From assembly GCA_005883215.1 (NCBI GenBank), contig VAYS01000030.1:1-64000 (forward strand): 64,000 bases of DNA. The letters run 5' to 3'. The first letter of the stretch is position 1; every line of letters begins with the position of its first letter. A model generated the notes under the pieces. It made no database searches. It saw only the letters and a program-made list of their open reading frames with translations, and had not been told where the DNA came from. Source of the DNA: Actinomycetota bacterium (GTDB taxonomy: Bacteria; Actinomycetota; Thermoleophilia; Solirubrobacterales; Solirubrobacteraceae). This document shows positions 44,844-52,721 of this stretch, in pieces. A program made the translations under genes and the position numbers.

Positions 44844-45833
44844 TCAGGCGGCGAGCGGAAGCGCGGGCCGCGGCGCGCGCAGCAGCCGGGCGTAGCAGGG
44901 CGCCTGGCGCATCGGGACGCGCACCGGCGCAACCTCGGGCCGGTGGCCGAGGGCGATCAGGCGCTCGCGCAGGAAGCTGAGCGCTCGCTGCTGCAGCTGC
45001 CGGACGGCCTCGGGAGAGCGGCCGAGGACCTCGGCGACCTCCGGGGCGCTGAGGCCCATCATGAAGCGCAGGAGGATGACCTGGCGCTGGACGAGGGTGA
45101 GCCGCCCGACGAGGAACAGGAGGTCCTCGTCGGTCAGCCACGCCGGCATCTCGGCGCTCTGGCTCTCCTCGCCCGCCCCGCGGCGCCGGTCGAGCTCGTC
45201 GGGGTCCTCGACCTCGACCCGGCTGTGCTTGGCGAGGTGCTTGATCGAATAGTTGCGCACGATCCGAAACAGCCACGCCCGGAAGGGGACGGCGCGCAGC
45301 TCGTAGCGCGGCAGCGCCTCCATCGCCTGCAGGAAGACCTGCTGCGTTGCGTCCTCGGCTTCGTGGCTGTCGGCGAGAACCATGCGCAGATACGCGTAGA
45401 CGCGGTCGAAGTAGCGCCGGTAGATGTCGGCGAACAGCTCGCGCTCGCCGGCCTGCCAGCGGGTCACCATCCGACCAGTGTCGGCATCCTCGAGGAAGTC
45501 CAGCCCCGGCTCGAGGCGCTCGGCGAACACGAGGTCGTCTTGGAGCAGCCGCGCCGCGCGCGGCAGAACGGCCGGGGGCGCCACCGGGACAAGCGTCGCT
45601 CGCCGCTCGGTCACTCGGCGACCGGGGAGATGACGGATGCGCCGGCGCTCGCAGGCGGGCACCATGCACAGCGGGTCCTTGGCGGGCCACGGCTTGTTGC
45701 GCCGCTCGCCGGTCGCGCGGCGGTCGCGCCGTCGGCGCTCCGCGACCACCTCGACCTGGTGCTCGCCTGCGTAGCGGCGCATCGCGCGCTCGGCTTTCGC
45801 CGCCAGGTCGCGCGGAGCGATGCAGTAGATCAT
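44844..45833 (-). CDS. ECF-type sigma factor with N-terminal extension (paralogue 2)
   Basis: A 329-residue sigma factor. Residues 1-90 carry the local N-terminal extension: MIYCIAPRDLAAKAERAMRR, EVVAERRRRDRRATGERR and GRRVTERRATLVP, plus a Cys pair absent from the others. Region 2 covers ~130-205 (LFADIYRRYFDRVYAYLRMV, DSHEAEDATQQVFLQAMEAL, FRAWLFRIVRNYSIKHLAKH) and region 4 ~235-295 (LTLVQRQVILLRFMMGLSAP, SPEAVRQLQQRALSFLRERL). The start has a strong AGGGGAGGGACC site. It lies 50 bases behind the small PLVxRLR gene under the promoter at 46218, so its own expression is tied to the recurrent element. Confidence 0.9.
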   Translation of the reverse strand: MIYCIAPRDLAAKAERAMRRYAGEHQVEVVAERRRRDRRATGERRNKPWPAKDPLCMVPACERRRIRHLPGRRVTERRATLVPVAPPAVLPRAARLLQDDLVFAERLEPGLDFLEDADTGRMVTRWQAGERELFADIYRRYFDRVYAYLRMVLADSHEAEDATQQVFLQAMEALPRYELRAVPFRAWLFRIVRNYSIKHLAKHSRVEVEDPDELDRRRGAGEESQSAEMPAWLTDEDLLFLVGRLTLVQRQVILLRFMMGLSAPEVAEVLGRSPEAVRQLQQRALSFLRERLIALGHRPEVAPVRVPMRQAPCYARLLRAPRPALPLAA

Positions 45834-45883
45834 TTGAACCCGGTCCCTCCCCTCAGATGGGTTCTAGCGATGACTCCGCACGG

Positions 45884-46189
45884 TCAAGCCAGCGACAGCC
45901 CAGTGCGGTAGGTCGGACGCCGGGCCCAGCCCTGCGCGACCGCGAGTCGGCCGGGCGTGGCGCAGCGGCTGAACTCGTAGCGCTCGCCGACTCTCCCCAC
46001 TGTCCGCGACTTGCTCTCGACGGCCGGCGACTCGGTGCCATTGACGCTACTGACGTGTGAGGCGATCCGTTCCCAGCACCGCTCACGGGCGCCTTCGGGG
46101 ACCTCGGCCCAGTCGAGCGTGCGCAGCCGGCCGACGAGTGGGTCGTCGTCGGAGGAGAACCACTGCGTATCTGGTGTGGCCACGCTCAT
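45884..46189 (-). CDS. Small PLVxRLRxLxW protein co-transcribed with a sigma gene
   Basis: A 101-residue protein. Residues 13-45 hold the family core: DDDPLVGRLRTLDWAEVPEG then ARERCWERIASHV. The rest is polar. There is no export signal. Homologous cores occur at 13757 and 48333. The promoter element is 29 bases upstream and the gene sits directly before an ECF sigma gene, in the usual position of an anti-sigma or co-regulator, but the protein lacks the zinc-binding HxxxCxxC of ZAS-type anti-sigma factors. A regulatory role is inference. Confidence 0.7.
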   Translation of the reverse strand: MSVATPDTQWFSSDDDPLVGRLRTLDWAEVPEGARERCWERIASHVSSVNGTESPAVESKSRTVGRVGERYEFSRCATPGRLAVAQGWARRPTYRTGLSLA

Positions 46190-46217
46190 GGGGTACCCCT
46201 GTTCCTGGCTTTCATTG

Positions 46218-46248
46218 ATGAGAACACGCGAGGCGCCCGTTCTGTGAC
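46218..46248 (-). promoter_or_regulatory. Recurrent ECF-type promoter motif for small gene and sigma operon
   Basis: Minus strand: GTCAC (46248-46244), 16 bases, GTGTTCTCAT (46227-46218). It lies in the 116-base gap after the sigma gene at 46306. Confidence 0.7.
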
Positions 46249-46305
46249 TGCGGACTGGTCGGGGTTCCGGCGCTCTCTGGCGCCGCCGGCAACGATCGTC
46301 TTCCG

Positions 46306-47346
46306 TCAATGTCTCAGCGCGAGTCGGCGGGCGTTCATGACGGGCGCTTGGGAGCGCAGGCGGGTCGAGGGCTCGCGCGGGATGCGGCGCCGCCCGGGGC
46401 TCACCGAGGCGCCCGCACGCGTTTCCTTGGCCGATTCGAGTTTGGCGCCCGCTTCGCCGGGGTTGTCGCCGTTGGGCTCTCGCAGCCGTTCCCGCAGGAA
46501 CCTCATCGCCCGCTGGTGCAGCTGCCGCACGGCCTCGGGCGAGCGTTCGAGGATCTCCGCGATCTCCGGGCTGCGCAGGTCCATCATGTAGCGCAGCACG
46601 ATGACCTGCCGCTGCCCCAGGGGCAGGTCCTCGATCATCGCCACCAGCGTCCGGTCGTCGAGCCAGTCCAGCGAGTCCGGGCGCGCGCTCTCCTCGTCGG
46701 CGCGCCGGACCAGCTCCTCCGGCGCCTCGACGGTCAGCCGCTGCCGCTGGCGCAGCCGGTTGATGCCGGTGTTGCGCACGATCCGGAACAGCCATCCCCG
46801 GAACGGGCTTGCGCGCCGCTCATAGCGCGGCAGCGCCTCGAGCACCCGGATGAACACGTCTTGCGCCGCGTCCTCCGCCTCGTGGGCGTCGTGCAGCGTG
46901 ATCTTCAGGTATGCGTAGACGCGGTCGAAGTAGCGCATGTAGAGCTGGCCGAAGAGGTCCTTCTCGCCCGCCTGCAGGCGCACGACGAGGCGGGCGGTGT
47001 CGACGTCCTCGAGCTCGACCGTCGAGGGCTCGAGTCGCTCGACGAAGGCGATCGCGGCGCGGTACTCCTCCGCTCGGGCGGGGAGCGCGGGGATCTCGGC
47101 GGGAACGACCGCCGCGCGCCGGTCTGCCACCCGGCGCCCACTGGAGGCGCGGATCGCTCGCCGCTCGTCGGCGATGCCCTCGGCAGCCACGCGCCGCTCG
47201 GGCTTCCGGCGTCGGTCTCGCCGCCGCTGCTCGACGATCACCTCGATGTCCGGCTGGTCGCGGTAGAAGCGGCGCAGTTCGTCGTGCAGCTCGTCGGCCA
47301 GCTCCGACGGGACCACGCAGTAGATCACGGCCCGTTTCTTTGCCAC
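46306..47346 (-). CDS. ECF-type sigma factor with N-terminal extension (paralogue 3)
   Basis: A 346-residue sigma factor. Residues 1-90 are the clearest form of the extension: RAVIYCVVPSELADELHDEL, EVIVEQRRRDRRRKPERR and GRRVADRRAAVVP. Region 2 is at ~127-205 (LFGQLYMRYFDRVYAYLKIT, HEAEDAAQDVFIRVLEALPR, FRGWLFRIVRNTGINRLRQR) and region 4 at ~235-290 (LPLGQRQVIVLRYMMDLRSP, SPEAVRQLHQRAMRFLRERL). A basic C-terminal tail of ~50 residues follows. GTG 47346 is preceded by GGAGAGG. No GTCAC element lies upstream; TATACT near 47433 (minus strand) may be a housekeeping -10. It is a good candidate for the top of the local cascade. Confidence 0.9.
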   Translation of the reverse strand: MAKKRAVIYCVVPSELADELHDELRRFYRDQPDIEVIVEQRRRDRRRKPERRVAAEGIADERRAIRASSGRRVADRRAAVVPAEIPALPARAEEYRAAIAFVERLEPSTVELEDVDTARLVVRLQAGEKDLFGQLYMRYFDRVYAYLKITLHDAHEAEDAAQDVFIRVLEALPRYERRASPFRGWLFRIVRNTGINRLRQRQRLTVEAPEELVRRADEESARPDSLDWLDDRTLVAMIEDLPLGQRQVIVLRYMMDLRSPEIAEILERSPEAVRQLHQRAMRFLRERLREPNGDNPGEAGAKLESAKETRAGASVSPGRRRIPREPSTRLRSQAPVMNARRLALRH

Positions 47347-47482
47347 GCCCTCTCCGTCTCCCGAGATCGTGTCCCCTTCAGGCGAGCCTGGGCATCGACG
47401 CCTGGTCCCCACCTGCCACAGATCGCGCGAGTATACAGAGCGGTCAGGGTTTTTCCAGTAACAACCCTCTGGCGCCGGCGCC

Positions 47483-47513
47483 GTCACGGGGACGCCGTGC
47501 CGAGGGGTTCTCC
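47483..47513 (+). promoter_or_regulatory. Recurrent ECF-type promoter motif
   Basis: GTCAC at 47483-47487, 16 bases, GGGGTTCTCC at 47504-47513 (best fit with a spacing of 17). It precedes the CAP gene at 47534. Confidence 0.5.
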
Positions 47514-47533
47514 TTCTGGTACGGCTGGCCGGT

Positions 47534-48511
47534 ATGGACCTCATCGCCATTCTCCGCGCAAACCGGGCGTTTGTCGCCGCGGCGACGCTCGCCCTCGGCG
47601 TGCTGGCGGGCGGCGCCCAAGCCGATCCAGCGGCGGCGTCGCCGGTCGACGCCGGATCCGAATGCGCGGACGCCGACCTCGCGCCCAGCGCCGAGACCCT
47701 CGGCCGCGTGGGGGCCTCGATGCTCTGCCCGATCGACGCCCAACGGACCCAGCGGGCCCTGCCCGGGCTCGTCCGGAGCCCGCGCCTTGACAGCAGCTCT
47801 GCCTTCCAGAGCGCGGACATGGTCCGCTACCGCTTCTTCGCCCACGAGGCCGCCGGTCATCCGACGCTGCTCCAGCGCGTCCTGTGGAGCGGCTACTTCG
47901 CCTACTCGGCCACCGGGCTGTACGCCGAGAACATCGGCACCGCCCCGCGGGCCACGGCGACGGCGAGGGCCCTGGTGAACGCCTGGATGGCCTCGCCCGA
48001 CCACCGCACCAACATCCTCGACGCCCGCCTGACCGAGGTCGGCTTGGGAGCCCCGCTCGCCGGCGCGGACCCCGCCTTCTATCCCGATACCCCGGCGGCG
48101 GTGTACACGACCGACTTCGGTCGCCGCCAAGGGGCTTTGCCAGCCGGAGGCCCGTGCCTCCGTGTCCGCCCGATCGTCCCGGTGGCTCCGGTGACGCCGC
48201 CGCGCATCGATACTGCTCGGGCAAGCAGGCGCGTCGCTCTCGCCCGCACTGAAGCCGTGGCCGGCGCCGAAGTCGTCCCTTCCGTCGTCGGGCCCCGTCA
48301 GCCGCTGAGCCGCCCGTCCCTCGGCCCCGCTGTCAACTACGCCGCGCGCGCTCCCGGGCCAGCTGGACGCAGCCTCGCTCCCTGGCCTGCCGTGCCCGGC
48401 CGCGCGCCGCGCGCTCGGCGCCGGCGTCGCGTTGGCCGTCGAGCGCGCCCAGCTCGCGCAGCCTCTGAAGCGAGCGCTCGCGCACGTGGGGCGGGACCTC
48501 TGGCCATGTGA
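47534..48511 (+). CDS. CAP/SCP-domain secreted protein (second copy)
   Basis: A 325-residue exported protein. The signal peptide is ANRAFVAAATLALGVLAGGA ending QADP. The CAP domain has LCPIDAQRTQRALPGLVRSP, SADMVRYRFFAHEAAGHPTL, LYAENIG and NAWMASPDHRTNILDARLTE, close to the product of 43184. The last ~100 residues are an Ala/Arg/Pro-rich extension whose final third overlaps a gene on the other strand, so the true end may be less conserved. Divergent from the sigma gene at 46306. Confidence 0.83.
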   Translation: MDLIAILRANRAFVAAATLALGVLAGGAQADPAAASPVDAGSECADADLAPSAETLGRVGASMLCPIDAQRTQRALPGLVRSPRLDSSSAFQSADMVRYRFFAHEAAGHPTLLQRVLWSGYFAYSATGLYAENIGTAPRATATARALVNAWMASPDHRTNILDARLTEVGLGAPLAGADPAFYPDTPAAVYTTDFGRRQGALPAGGPCLRVRPIVPVAPVTPPRIDTARASRRVALARTEAVAGAEVVPSVVGPRQPLSRPSLGPAVNYAARAPGPAGRSLAPWPAVPGRAPRARRRRRVGRRARPARAASEASARARGAGPLAM

Positions 48512-48608
48512 GGTTTCGTAGGCGCTCGACGAGCGGCCCCCACTCTTCGTCTTTGAGGTCCTCCTCCGGCGAAAAGTCGAACTCGCGTCTGTGGCTCGCG
48601 TCGGCCAT
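48333..48608 (-). CDS. Small PLVxRLRxLxW protein
   Basis: A 91-residue product from ATG 48608 with the core EEWGPLVERLRNLTWPEVPP, then HVRERSLQRLRELG, the best match to the proteins at 45884 and 13757. An Arg/Ala-rich tail follows. It overlaps the 3' end of the CAP gene in antisense by about 180 bases. No ribosome binding site is obvious and a TTG at 48686 is an alternative start. Function unknown. Confidence 0.55.
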   Translation of the reverse strand: MADASHRREFDFSPEEDLKDEEWGPLVERLRNLTWPEVPPHVRERSLQRLRELGALDGQRDAGAERAARGRARQARERGCVQLARERARRS

Positions 48609-48809
48609 TGGCCGCGCATACCCTCGACAAACGGATCGCAAACGACCGCGGCGGACCCCCAATTGCCGGCGCCTCCTATGCTCCAAAATCGCCGAGTGCG
48701 AGTTCGACCACTGGGCGCGATTATTCGGGTGAAACTCGGTCTGATGCCCGGGCCGCCGATTGTTCCCGAGCTGACACTCAACGCGCCGGGATCGACGCCG
48801 TAGGGCGCC

Positions 48810-50102
48810 TCAGGCGGCTTCTGGCCGCTGGACCCGGTCTCCCGGCGCCGACGACCCGCTCGCCGCCCGGAAGGCCTCGGTTGCGTCCTCGTCCGGGGGC
48901 GTAAGGGCCGCCCAGCGCTCGAAGGCCGGGCGAGCCGGCCCGGGAAACCCGTCGCGCGTGTTGAAGTCACCGCATAGTCCGGTCTTGCGGCCGCTGGTCG
49001 CCAGGTCGTGAACTCCGTGTTGGGTCCAGATCGGAATGTCTGGGCACCGCGCCATGAGCCCGAAGTTGGCCTCGATCAGGTCGGCTTGCATCCCCTCGGC
49101 CCGGGCCAGTGCGCTGTCGTCGCCCGGCGTCCCCAGCGCGAAGCCCCCCTCGGTGAGCCAGATCCAGCGGTGCGGGTCCCCCGCCCAGCTGTGGCGACGC
49201 AGCAGCTCGCGCAGCTTGTCCACGCGGTCGCTCGAGCGTGCGCGGACGTCGGCGTAGTTGTGGTGCGACCAGCCGACGTAGTGGCGGGGCCGCCAGCGAC
49301 TGAGCTCCCGCAGGACGGACTCGCAGAAGACCGCGTAGTGCGTGCCGCGGGGGGTGGCCGAATCGTCGGTCCAGTCGACCGCGTCCGAGGTTCCCGGCCC
49401 TAGCAGCGCCGGCCCCCCCGTCTCGCGGGCGACCTGTTCGGCCGTGGCGATCATCTCGGCGACGGCGGCTCCCACCCCCTCTTGGGGTTGATAGCGGACG
49501 TTGGGCTCGTCGCAGATCTCGAGCGCGGTCAGGCGGGCGCCGAGCGGGTTGCCGGCATAGGGGTCATAGCCGACCGTATCCTCTCCGGGTGCGGGTTCGT
49601 GGGGCCCGCCCGGGTTACGCGCCGCCCCGCTCCGATAGCGGGCGCACAGATGTCCGACGAACCACGCCCAGGGCCCGTCTGTAGAGCAGTCCTCGGGCAG
49701 CGGTGACTCGGGCGCATGACCGAACGGGACGGTCGCGGTCGGACCGGCCGCCGCCCACCAGGGCGTCGAGCATTCGACGGTCAGGATCGTCGCCACGCCG
49801 TCGGCGTTGGCGGCGGCGATCTGGCGATCCAGGTTCGCCAGGGCGGTGGGTGGCGAGGAGGAGCCCGGCGATGGGTCGTGCATCTCGGCCGCGTTTAGCT
49901 GATGCCACGACTGCTCCCAGCACGTCGGAGGGCTCACCCTGGCCTGAAGCGCAGACCACGAGACCCAGAGCTTGACCCAGCTCGTCTTACTGAGGCTGAG
50001 GTACTCCCGGTTGCCGGAGTGCTGGTAGTCGTGGGGGTGGCCCGCGTAGAGCAGGGGCGCCGAGCTCGACAGCGATATGCACTTGCTCAGCATCCGTCCC
50101 AC
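48810..50102 (-). CDS. Glycoside-hydrolase-like TIM-barrel protein
   Basis: A 430-residue protein. Likely catalytic residues are Glu199 in LTALEICDEPN and Glu318 in WIWLTEGGF, fitting a clan GH-A type barrel. Other barrel features include LANLDRQIAAANADGVATIL, HYVGWSHHNYADV and IPIWTQHGVHDL. No convincing signal peptide is seen (MLSKCISLSSSAPLLYAG is only weakly hydrophobic), so the location is uncertain. ATG 50102 or ATG 50093 lies ~45 bases behind the promoter element. Substrate unknown; it is not close in sequence to the glycosidase at 12057. Confidence 0.72.
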   Translation of the reverse strand: MGRMLSKCISLSSSAPLLYAGHPHDYQHSGNREYLSLSKTSWVKLWVSWSALQARVSPPTCWEQSWHQLNAAEMHDPSPGSSSPPTALANLDRQIAAANADGVATILTVECSTPWWAAAGPTATVPFGHAPESPLPEDCSTDGPWAWFVGHLCARYRSGAARNPGGPHEPAPGEDTVGYDPYAGNPLGARLTALEICDEPNVRYQPQEGVGAAVAEMIATAEQVARETGGPALLGPGTSDAVDWTDDSATPRGTHYAVFCESVLRELSRWRPRHYVGWSHHNYADVRARSSDRVDKLRELLRRHSWAGDPHRWIWLTEGGFALGTPGDDSALARAEGMQADLIEANFGLMARCPDIPIWTQHGVHDLATSGRKTGLCGDFNTRDGFPGPARPAFERWAALTPPDEDATEAFRAASGSSAPGDRVQRPEAA

Positions 50103-50144
50103 CGACCGCTCACGCGTCGTGTCTGGCCCGCAGTGATCATCCGG

Positions 50145-50175
50145 GCTAGAACGCGCCGCGCGGCGCGAGTGTGAC
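50145..50175 (-). promoter_or_regulatory. Recurrent ECF-type promoter motif
   Basis: Minus strand: GTCAC (50175-50171), 16 bases, GCGTTCTAGC (50154-50145). Its first 13 bases, GTCACACTCGCGC, are shared with the copy at 52160. Confidence 0.7.
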
Positions 50176-50234
50176 GCTTGCGGCCCGGCAACCGGTGGGC
50201 GGAGAGGGAGACGGCGCTTGCGCGGACAAAGCTG

Positions 50235-50265
50235 GCGTCACACTCCGGGGCCGAGCCGGGTTAAT
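50235..50265 (+). promoter_or_regulatory. Recurrent ECF-type promoter motif, orphan
   Basis: GTCAC at 50235-50239, 16 bases, GGGTTAATCG at 50256-50265, back to back with the divergent element at 50145. Only a 25-codon frame (ATG 50268 to TAG 50345) follows at leaderless distance. Confidence 0.4.
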
Positions 50266-50538
50266 CGGGATGACGGTACGTCGCGGACCAGACTCATCGG
50301 TTCCGTTCCAATCGCGTCAGTCAGCGATGGAGCCGTCAAGCGGCTAGGCGCTCGGGCCTCCAGTCCCTCCCCCGTGCGCAGTGTGCTGTGGGAGTGTCGT
50401 CCCGCCCTCTAGGCCTCCCACAGCCAGCCGCTGCGCCTGCGAAGCTCGCGGCGCCGACCCGGCGGAGGGGACCGCCGCGGCCGTCGCCGAGAAGCCCCTT
50501 CTGCCGGCCAGCGGGCCCCCTTGAGGCGCTGGGGGCGC
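50266..50538. other. Stretch without a supported gene
   Basis: Apart from the 25-codon frame at 50268 nothing convincing is open on either strand. It may be a gene remnant or leader downstream of the orphan promoter. Confidence 0.3.
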
Positions 50539-52065
50539 CTAGCCCAGCAGGGCTTTCTTGATCGCGTCCGGCTCGGTGAAGATCTGGTCGAGGCTGCCGG
50601 TGCCGGTCGTATAGCCGTACTGCTCGGCCAGCTGCTCCAGCGCCGCGAGGTCGCTGGCGTGCGTCTGGGCGTTGTCCTGGACGAGGTCCCCGCCGCCGAC
50701 CGAGCAGGGCCGCGAGGCGATGTACTCGGGGTCGGGGAGGTCGGGGACGTTGAAGTTCGGGTTGGCGAAGTCCATCGCGTCCCCGATGTTGCTGGCGTTG
50801 GCGTCGCGGGTGGTGAGGTCGCCCAGCCCGAACCGGTAGGTGATCAGCTTGATGATCGACTCGAACCCGCACTGCTGGTGGCTGACGTTGGCGCGCGTGG
50901 CGTAGGGCGAGACGACCACCGCGGGGATGCGAAAGCCCATCTGTCCGAAGTCCTGGCTGAGGTTGCTGCTCTGGCGGACGTCGGGCACGCTGGGTGGGCG
51001 CACGTGGTCGAAGAAGCCCCCCCACTCGTCGTAGACGATGAACAGCGCGCCGCGGTTCCAGTTGGGTGAGCTCATGAACGCGTGAACGACGTCGGACATG
51101 AACGCCTGGCCCAGGCGTACGTCGCCGAGCGGGTGCTCGTCGGCCGAGTTGCCGTCGCCGCCGCCGCCGTCGCGGAACGGCGGATCGACGAAGGCCAGGC
51201 TGGGCAGGGTGCCCGAGGCGCAGGCGGCGAAGTACTCGGAGACGTTGTGGGTCCAGGGCACGCCGCGCGGCCCCCACACGGCCGAGAACGGCAGGTCGGA
51301 CTGGTAGTAGCGCGCGTCGATCCCCGCGGCGATGTTGCCGGGGGTGTTGATGAGGTCGAACACGTTCTTCCACTGGTTGCCCCCGGTGGAGACCGGCGGC
51401 GTGTTGTCGGTGATCCCGCCCGACTGCGCCGACCACATGTAGTAGCGGTTGGGCCAGGTCGGGCCCAGCAGCGAGCAGAAGAAGTTGTCAAACAGCGTGA
51501 ACGTCGTGCCCGCGGGGTGGATGAAGCCCAGGTCGCCCTGGTTGTAGTAGGTCAGCGCGAACTGGTCGTTGCTGCCCTCCAGGAAGCCGTCGGGCTCGAC
51601 GGTCGGGTTAGACGCCGAGCTGCCCAGCTGCGCGCGGCCGCCGTCCCACGAGTGGTCGGGGTCGGGGTGCCCGCACCCCTGCCACTGCGCCGTGCCCAGG
51701 GTCGAGGCGGGCTCGGTGGGAACGAGCGCGTTGCCGTTCTGGGGATCGGGATAGGAGCGCGTCTGGGTGGCGTTGGCCAGCGTCGAGTACCAGCCGAAGT
51801 AGTGGTCAAACGAGCGGTTCTCCATCATCAGGACGACGATGTGGTCGAGCGGCAGGCTGCTCGGGGGCGGCAGGGCGTAGGCGCTGTTCTTGGCCGCCTC
51901 GGCCAGCAGCAGGTTGGTCGGCAGGCTCGCCGCTGCCGCCACGCCGGCTACGTATGCGGTGCGCTGGAGGAAGTCCCGGCGGCGCAGCGTCCCCTCGGGG
52001 TCGACCGCCATCGCGTACTCCTCGGCCTCCAGCCTCTGCCTTGTCTTCGGGTCGAGTCTGCCCAT
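50539..52065 (-). CDS. Tat-exported phospholipase C/acid phosphatase-family phosphoesterase
   Basis: A 508-residue enzyme of the bacterial phospholipase C family. A twin-arginine signal lies at residues ~27-60 (LRRRDFLQRTAYVAGVAAAA), so it is exported folded. The catalytic start is IVVLMMENRSFDHYFGWYST (Glu82, Asn83 region). Further family motifs are DPDHSWDGGRAQ, GPTWPNRYYMWSAQSGG, ALFIVYDEWGGFFDHVRPP and RIPAVVVSPYA. It cleaves phospholipid head groups or other phosphate esters outside the membrane. It lies downstream of a good promoter element with AGGGAG before the ATG. Confidence 0.9.
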   Translation of the reverse strand: MGRLDPKTRQRLEAEEYAMAVDPEGTLRRRDFLQRTAYVAGVAAAASLPTNLLLAEAAKNSAYALPPPSSLPLDHIVVLMMENRSFDHYFGWYSTLANATQTRSYPDPQNGNALVPTEPASTLGTAQWQGCGHPDPDHSWDGGRAQLGSSASNPTVEPDGFLEGSNDQFALTYYNQGDLGFIHPAGTTFTLFDNFFCSLLGPTWPNRYYMWSAQSGGITDNTPPVSTGGNQWKNVFDLINTPGNIAAGIDARYYQSDLPFSAVWGPRGVPWTHNVSEYFAACASGTLPSLAFVDPPFRDGGGGDGNSADEHPLGDVRLGQAFMSDVVHAFMSSPNWNRGALFIVYDEWGGFFDHVRPPSVPDVRQSSNLSQDFGQMGFRIPAVVVSPYATRANVSHQQCGFESIIKLITYRFGLGDLTTRDANASNIGDAMDFANPNFNVPDLPDPEYIASRPCSVGGGDLVQDNAQTHASDLAALEQLAEQYGYTTGTGSLDQIFTEPDAIKKALLG

Positions 52066-52129
52066 CTGCGCTCACTCCCTGATCGGTTCGTCCTGTCTCG
52101 CCCCCGCGACGAGGCGTCTTGCCTACGGG

Positions 52130-52160
52130 ATAAGAAGTCGCAAGGCGGCGCGAGTGTGAC
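52130..52160 (-). promoter_or_regulatory. Recurrent ECF-type promoter motif
   Basis: Minus strand: GTCAC (52160-52156), 16 bases, GACTTCTTAT (52139-52130), ~65 bases before the phospholipase gene. Confidence 0.65.
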
Positions 52161-52251
52161 GCGCAATCTCCGCGCGGGATCCCCGCTTGAGTCTTCGCTC
52201 GGTCCCTCGCCACTCTCAGGCTACATCGCGTTACTCTTCGTCTACAACATC

Positions 52252-52566
52252 ATGTCCGACCTGGACCCTTCGCGACCCCGCGACCACGAGCCTCGGGCCA
52301 GCGACTCGGCTGTAGAGGGCAACTTCGTCTCGGCTGCGCTGGACCACGCGGAGGAGATCCTCGAAGCCGTCATCGAGGAGCGTCTGGACTGGTCGCGCCT
52401 GTCGTCGCTTGGGACCGATCTCGTGCTCCTCTGCTGGTGGCGCGAGCAGGTCCTGAAGAAGCTGGCAACTTCGCGGGGCCACCTTCGTCTCGTGGATGAA
52501 CGGCCCCTGCCGCGCACGCCCGAGCGTCGTCCACCCGCAGCTCCCCCGCTACCTCCCGCTGGTTAG
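52252..52566 (+). CDS. Small acidic helical protein (104 aa)
   Basis: Unrecognised. After a polar N-terminus, residues 28-75 form a helical core (FVSAALDHAEEILEAVIEER, LDWSRLSSLGTDLVLLCWWR), then a Pro/Arg-rich tail. Slightly similar in pattern to the 61-residue protein at 495. Divergent from the phospholipase gene. No ribosome binding site of note. Confidence 0.5.
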   Translation: MSDLDPSRPRDHEPRASDSAVEGNFVSAALDHAEEILEAVIEERLDWSRLSSLGTDLVLLCWWREQVLKKLATSRGHLRLVDERPLPRTPERRPPAAPPLPPAG

Positions 52567-52649
52567 GCCGAGGTAAGCGAGCTCTCCCGGCTACTCGTCG
52601 GGAGCCCGGCTCCGCTGATGCGGCGACCTCGGCCGCGCCCGATCTCTTC

Positions 52650-52680
52650 GTCACGCACCCTGGCGGCCGCCGGTTATCCG
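52650..52680 (+). promoter_or_regulatory. Recurrent ECF-type promoter motif, weak
   Basis: GTCAC at 52650-52654, 16 bases, CGGTTATCCG at 52671-52680, before the metallophosphoesterase gene at 52722 (ribosome binding site AAGGGAG). Confidence 0.45.
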
Positions 52681-52721
52681 ATCGAGATTCCCCAGCCCTC
52701 TACCACCCCGAAGGGAGTGAC

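Noticed and set aside
46309-47790. Long open frame antisense to the sigma factor gene (493 codons)
   Set aside because: Shadow frame; the sense strand encodes complete sigma regions 2 and 4.
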